From: Parachlamydiales bacterium
GTDB lineage: Bacteria > Chlamydiota > Chlamydiia > Chlamydiales > Simkaniaceae
Assembly: GCA_030641465.1 (NCBI GenBank)
Contig: DAOWHK010000212.1
Location: 1-8,606, forward strand
Reading direction: 5' to 3'
Length of the DNA: 8,606 nucleotides
Shown: positions 6,755-8,606 of the stretch, piece by piece
Layout of the letters: every line of letters begins with the position of its first letter
Position numbering within the stretch: position 1 is the first letter of the stretch
Notes under the pieces: generated by a model
What the model was told of the DNA's origin: nothing
The model's database searches: none
The model's input: the letters and a program-made list of their open reading frames with translations, nothing else
Program-made: the position numbers and the translations under genes

Positions 6755-7843
6755 TTAAACCGAATGATGAAACTTAAGCTTTTCGACACGTCTTCCAACA
6801 CTATACTTCAGTCTATAATCGGCAAAGGAGACCGCCGCTTGATGCGAAGAACATTTATTATTTTCAGCAATGTTATAAATAGTTAAAAGTTGATCATAAA
6901 TTTGATTTACTTTTTTTAGAGAACTTTGTGATCGATACCCCACAGTGTCAAGTTCGCAAAGAACGTTGATCAGCCCACCTGCATTAATTACAAAATCGGG
7001 AGCATAAAGAATCCCTCTTGCAAAGAGTCTTTCTGCATCTGCATCTTCAAGAAGTTGATTATTAGCACACCCTGCAATCGCTTTGCATTTTAACTGAGGA
7101 ATAGAGCGGGCATTCAAAATGCCACCAAGTGCACACGGAACAAGCACATCGCACTCCACTTTTAATATATCATCTGGCGCAACAATTTTTGCAGAATATT
7201 TGTATGCAAGCTTGGCAGTTTTCACAGGATCGATATCAGAAATGATTAAATCTGCTCCATGCCAATACAAATGCTCAAGTATCTTTTGCCCTACTTGGCC
7301 AAGTCCTTGGACAGCTACTTTTTTTCCGTGCACGGAGTCACTTCCAAAGAGCTTTTGTAAAACCGACTGAATACCGCGAAAAGTTCCCCATGCTGTATAA
7401 GGACTTGGATCTCCACTACTTTTTTCATGGGAAAGTCCAACAACGTATTTTGTCACACCACTGATAATCCCCACATCTTCTGTCGTACAACCCACATCTT
7501 CAGCACAAATATACTGTCCATTTAGCTCTTCAACGGCCCTTCCAAAAGATTCAAGCATTGCTTTTGTCTTTCCTTTTATAGGATCTGCGATAATCACACT
7601 TTTACCACCACCGAGCCCAGAATTTGTAACCGCTGATTTATAGGTCATCCCTTTCGACAAACGGAGCGCATCCGTTAAGGCTTCCTCGAAATGACTATAC
7701 ATTTTAATTCGAGTACCCCCTAAAGCTGGCCCCATCACAGTATTATGAATCGAAATAATCGCTTGCAAGCCGCAACTTTCATCCGTAACCTTTACTACTT
7801 TTTCATATCCTGGAATTTTGATCTCTTCTAACTTAGGACTCAT
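6755..7843 (-). CDS. ldh: Leucine (Glu/Leu/Phe/Val-family) dehydrogenase
   Basis: An NAD-dependent amino-acid dehydrogenase that reversibly deaminates a branched-chain or aromatic amino acid to the 2-oxo acid and ammonia. The 362 aa match the leucine/phenylalanine dehydrogenase size, well below glutamate dehydrogenases. Substrate domain: MGPALGGTR (37-45), K69 in GMTYKSA, the glycine-rich GLGGGKSVI (76-84) with catalytic K81, and D116 in CAEDVG. Rossmann domain: VAVQGLGQVG (176-185) with GxGxxG, and an acidic second strand end (ISDID, 201-205), consistent with NAD rather than NADP. AGCANNQL (about 267-274) is also family-typical. C. trachomatis has a homologue annotated leucine dehydrogenase (CT773); exact substrate here cannot be settled by reading. 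An AAGGG ribosome site sits 6 nt before the ATG. It is the first gene of a probable ldh-argS unit, with the repeat-bearing 760-bp region upstream. Confidence 0.93.
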   Translation of the reverse strand: MSPKLEEIKIPGYEKVVKVTDESCGLQAIISIHNTVMGPALGGTRIKMYSHFEEALTDALRLSKGMTYKSAVTNSGLGGGKSVIIADPIKGKTKAMLESFGRAVEELNGQYICAEDVGCTTEDVGIISGVTKYVVGLSHEKSSGDPSPYTAWGTFRGIQSVLQKLFGSDSVHGKKVAVQGLGQVGQKILEHLYWHGADLIISDIDPVKTAKLAYKYSAKIVAPDDILKVECDVLVPCALGGILNARSIPQLKCKAIAGCANNQLLEDADAERLFARGILYAPDFVINAGGLINVLCELDTVGYRSQSSLKKVNQIYDQLLTIYNIAENNKCSSHQAAVSFADYRLKYSVGRRVEKLKFHHSV

Positions 7844-7849
7844 AATTAA

Positions 7850-7854
7850 CCCTT
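7850..7854 (-). promoter_or_regulatory. Ribosome binding site (AAGGG) of ldh
   Basis: The minus strand reads TTAAGGGTTAATTATG, with AAGGG 6 nt before the ATG at 7843. This is the best-placed ribosome site in the window and confirms the ldh start. I could not find a convincing sigma-70 -35/-10 pair with correct spacing upstream of it. Confidence 0.65.
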
Positions 7855-7922
7855 AATTTGTTATCAATCTGAATTAGGAAGCAGAAAACAACCTTGCTGC
7901 TTTTAGCTTCAACGTCTTTTGC

Positions 7923-7944
7923 TTATATACAAACCGAATCAACC
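7923..7944 (+). repeat. Terminal motif copy 1 (left end of palindrome)
   Basis: A 22-nt unit ending AACCGAATCAACC. It forms the left terminal arm of the palindrome, is repeated in the same direction at 8133-8154 (20 of 22 bases identical) and occurs inverted and diverged at 8066-8087. Confidence 0.65.
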
Positions 7945-8086
7945 TTTGGGTTTTTTCCTGTGTCAGACAACCAATTTTTAGATTCTCTTGCATTGCCCCT
8001 ATCCATAAATAGGAGCTGCTTCAGAGAGTCTAAACCTTGGCTCCTGACTTTAGAAAAAACCCAAGTCTTGAATCGGTATGTGTATA
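7924..8086. repeat. 163-bp imperfect palindrome, MITE-like or long hairpin element
   Basis: The two halves are imperfect reverse complements across a 6-nt centre at 8003-8008. Paired blocks keep one axis with at most a one-base shift: TATA at both ends; CCGA (7934-7937) with TCGG (8073-8076); GGGTTTTTTC (7948-7957) with GAAAAAACCC (8053-8062); GTCAG (7962-7966) with CTGAC (8044-8048); TTTAGATTCTCT (7977-7988) with AGAGAGTCTAAA (8023-8034, one mismatch); CCTAT (7998-8002) with ATAGG (8009-8013). Transcribed, it could form an arm of nearly 80 bp. It contains no transposase. Length, terminal inverted repeats and AT-rich intergenic position suit a small non-autonomous mobile element; a structured RNA or part of a transcription stop is the alternative. 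No clear target-site duplication is visible. It lies about 80 bp upstream of the ldh start. Confidence 0.7.
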
Positions 8087-8087
8087 A
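8066..8087 (-). repeat. Terminal motif copy 2 (right end of palindrome, inverted)
   Basis: Read on the minus strand, this unit contains TACCGATTCAA, a diverged inverted counterpart of copy 1. It forms the right terminal arm of the palindrome. Confidence 0.6.
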
Positions 8088-8132
8088 AAAATTCTTTGTT
8101 CTAAAAATCCATCTGTAGTTGAATTTTTGGAG

Positions 8133-8154
8133 TTATACACTAACCGAATCAACC
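8133..8154 (+). repeat. Terminal motif copy 3, outside the palindrome
   Basis: It matches copy 1 at 20 of 22 positions and shares TAACCGAATCAACC-type sequence. It begins 46 bp right of the palindrome. Sequence after it does not continue to match the palindrome interior, so it looks like a solo end or the edge of a second, decayed element. A weaker match, TAAACGAATCA, appears at 8588-8598. Confidence 0.55.
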
Positions 8155-8606
8155 GATGAAAATAAAATGAAACTCATATACTAACAAGTTTAAAATGCCA
8201 AAAAATTAAATTTCCGGAGAAAGTTTTTAACAATCATTTCCAAAACGCTCAATATAAAGAATGATACTAGCACTAATTAGGTTGCAAAATCAACTAAATC
8301 TTTTTTTTCTAAATATCCACAAACTAAATTCACCTATCTCAAAAATTGATTCTTTGGTTCTTCTCACAAAAATTGGGGTCTAAAAAATTTATTTAAAGCA
8401 AGCTCACTAAAAGGGAACTCTCTATAGAATCCAACCCCTAAGTCTTTGCAGCTCTTTTCATCAAACTTCGCACCCCTGTAAGTTGCCTATACTCAGACAT
8501 ATTCTAGTTTGCAAAATTACAAAACTACATAATTTGATAGAAACTCTTCGAAAAATACAAAACATGTGACTTTCTAGAACACCCGCCTAAACGAATCATT
8601 GGTTGA
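8155..8606. other. AT-rich region with no recognisable gene
   Basis: No frame on either strand gives a convincing protein, and I see no tRNA, rRNA or strong terminator hairpin. It may be spacer or decayed sequence. Two short minus-strand frames (a 26-codon frame entering from the right edge and ending near 8528, and a 41-codon stretch at 8364-8486 without ATG) could be remnants, but neither resembles a family I know. Confidence 0.5.

Noticed and set aside
7879..7902. Stem AAGCAG/CTGCTT followed by T residues as a terminator on the plus strand
   Set aside because: The stem is only 6 bp with a 12-nt loop and lies in the ldh leader with no plus-strand gene ending nearby.
7894..8118. Plus-strand 74-aa frame beginning with a hydrophobic stretch that resembles a signal peptide
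   Set aside because: It starts at a TTG without a good ribosome site and runs straight through both arms of the palindrome; the protein has no family resemblance.
8364..8500. Two overlapping short minus-strand frames (ATG at 8500 with 20 codons; 41 open codons at 8364-8486) as a frameshifted remnant gene
   Set aside because: They are too short, have no ribosome site and match no family by eye; chance open frames of this length are common.

Overview
The window looks like chromosome of an environmental (non-Chlamydiaceae) member of the Chlamydiota. This rests on protein likeness recalled from memory, not on a search. The IspF carries the chlamydial variant VGIGQDSHRFL...DSDGDVVFHAICNA. MurA and ArgS read like divergent relatives of the Chlamydia trachomatis proteins, which I recall as chromosomal neighbours (CT455/CT454). 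The left edge holds the barrel half of an inverse-autotransporter-like protein of a type I associate with Parachlamydiales. The DNA is AT-rich, and all five enzymes with an assigned family look intact.

Layout from left to right. (1) Positions 1-1029, minus strand: secreted outer-membrane barrel protein with a TTG start; its C-terminal passenger lies outside the window. (2) 1081-1566, minus: ispF (isoprenoid synthesis, MEP pathway), 51 bp upstream of the barrel gene and in the same direction. (3) 1559-4952, plus: a tight three-gene run of an uncharacterised ATP-grasp ligase, murA (first committed step of peptidoglycan precursor synthesis) and epmB (radical-SAM lysine 2,3-aminomutase for EF-P modification). 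The ATP-grasp and ispF start codons overlap head to head. (4) 4957-7843, minus: ldh (Leu/Phe/Val dehydrogenase) followed by argS (arginyl-tRNA synthetase), probably co-transcribed; argS and epmB converge with only 4 bp between their stop codons. (5) 7844-8606: about 760 bp with no convincing gene. It contains a 163-bp imperfect palindrome resembling a small non-autonomous mobile element (MITE-like), plus a further copy of its terminal motif about 50 bp to the right.

Most of the window is housekeeping: isoprenoid precursors, cell-wall precursor, translation factor modification, tRNA charging and amino-acid deamination. The points worth a second look are the uncharacterised ATP-grasp enzyme beside murA, the barrel protein, a MurA active site with Cys where C. 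trachomatis has Asp, the altered IspF active-site residues, and the palindromic repeat. I see no CRISPR array, tRNA, rRNA, phage gene, transposase or defence system. No wholly new multi-gene system is evident; the closest candidate is the ATP-grasp/murA/epmB transcription unit.
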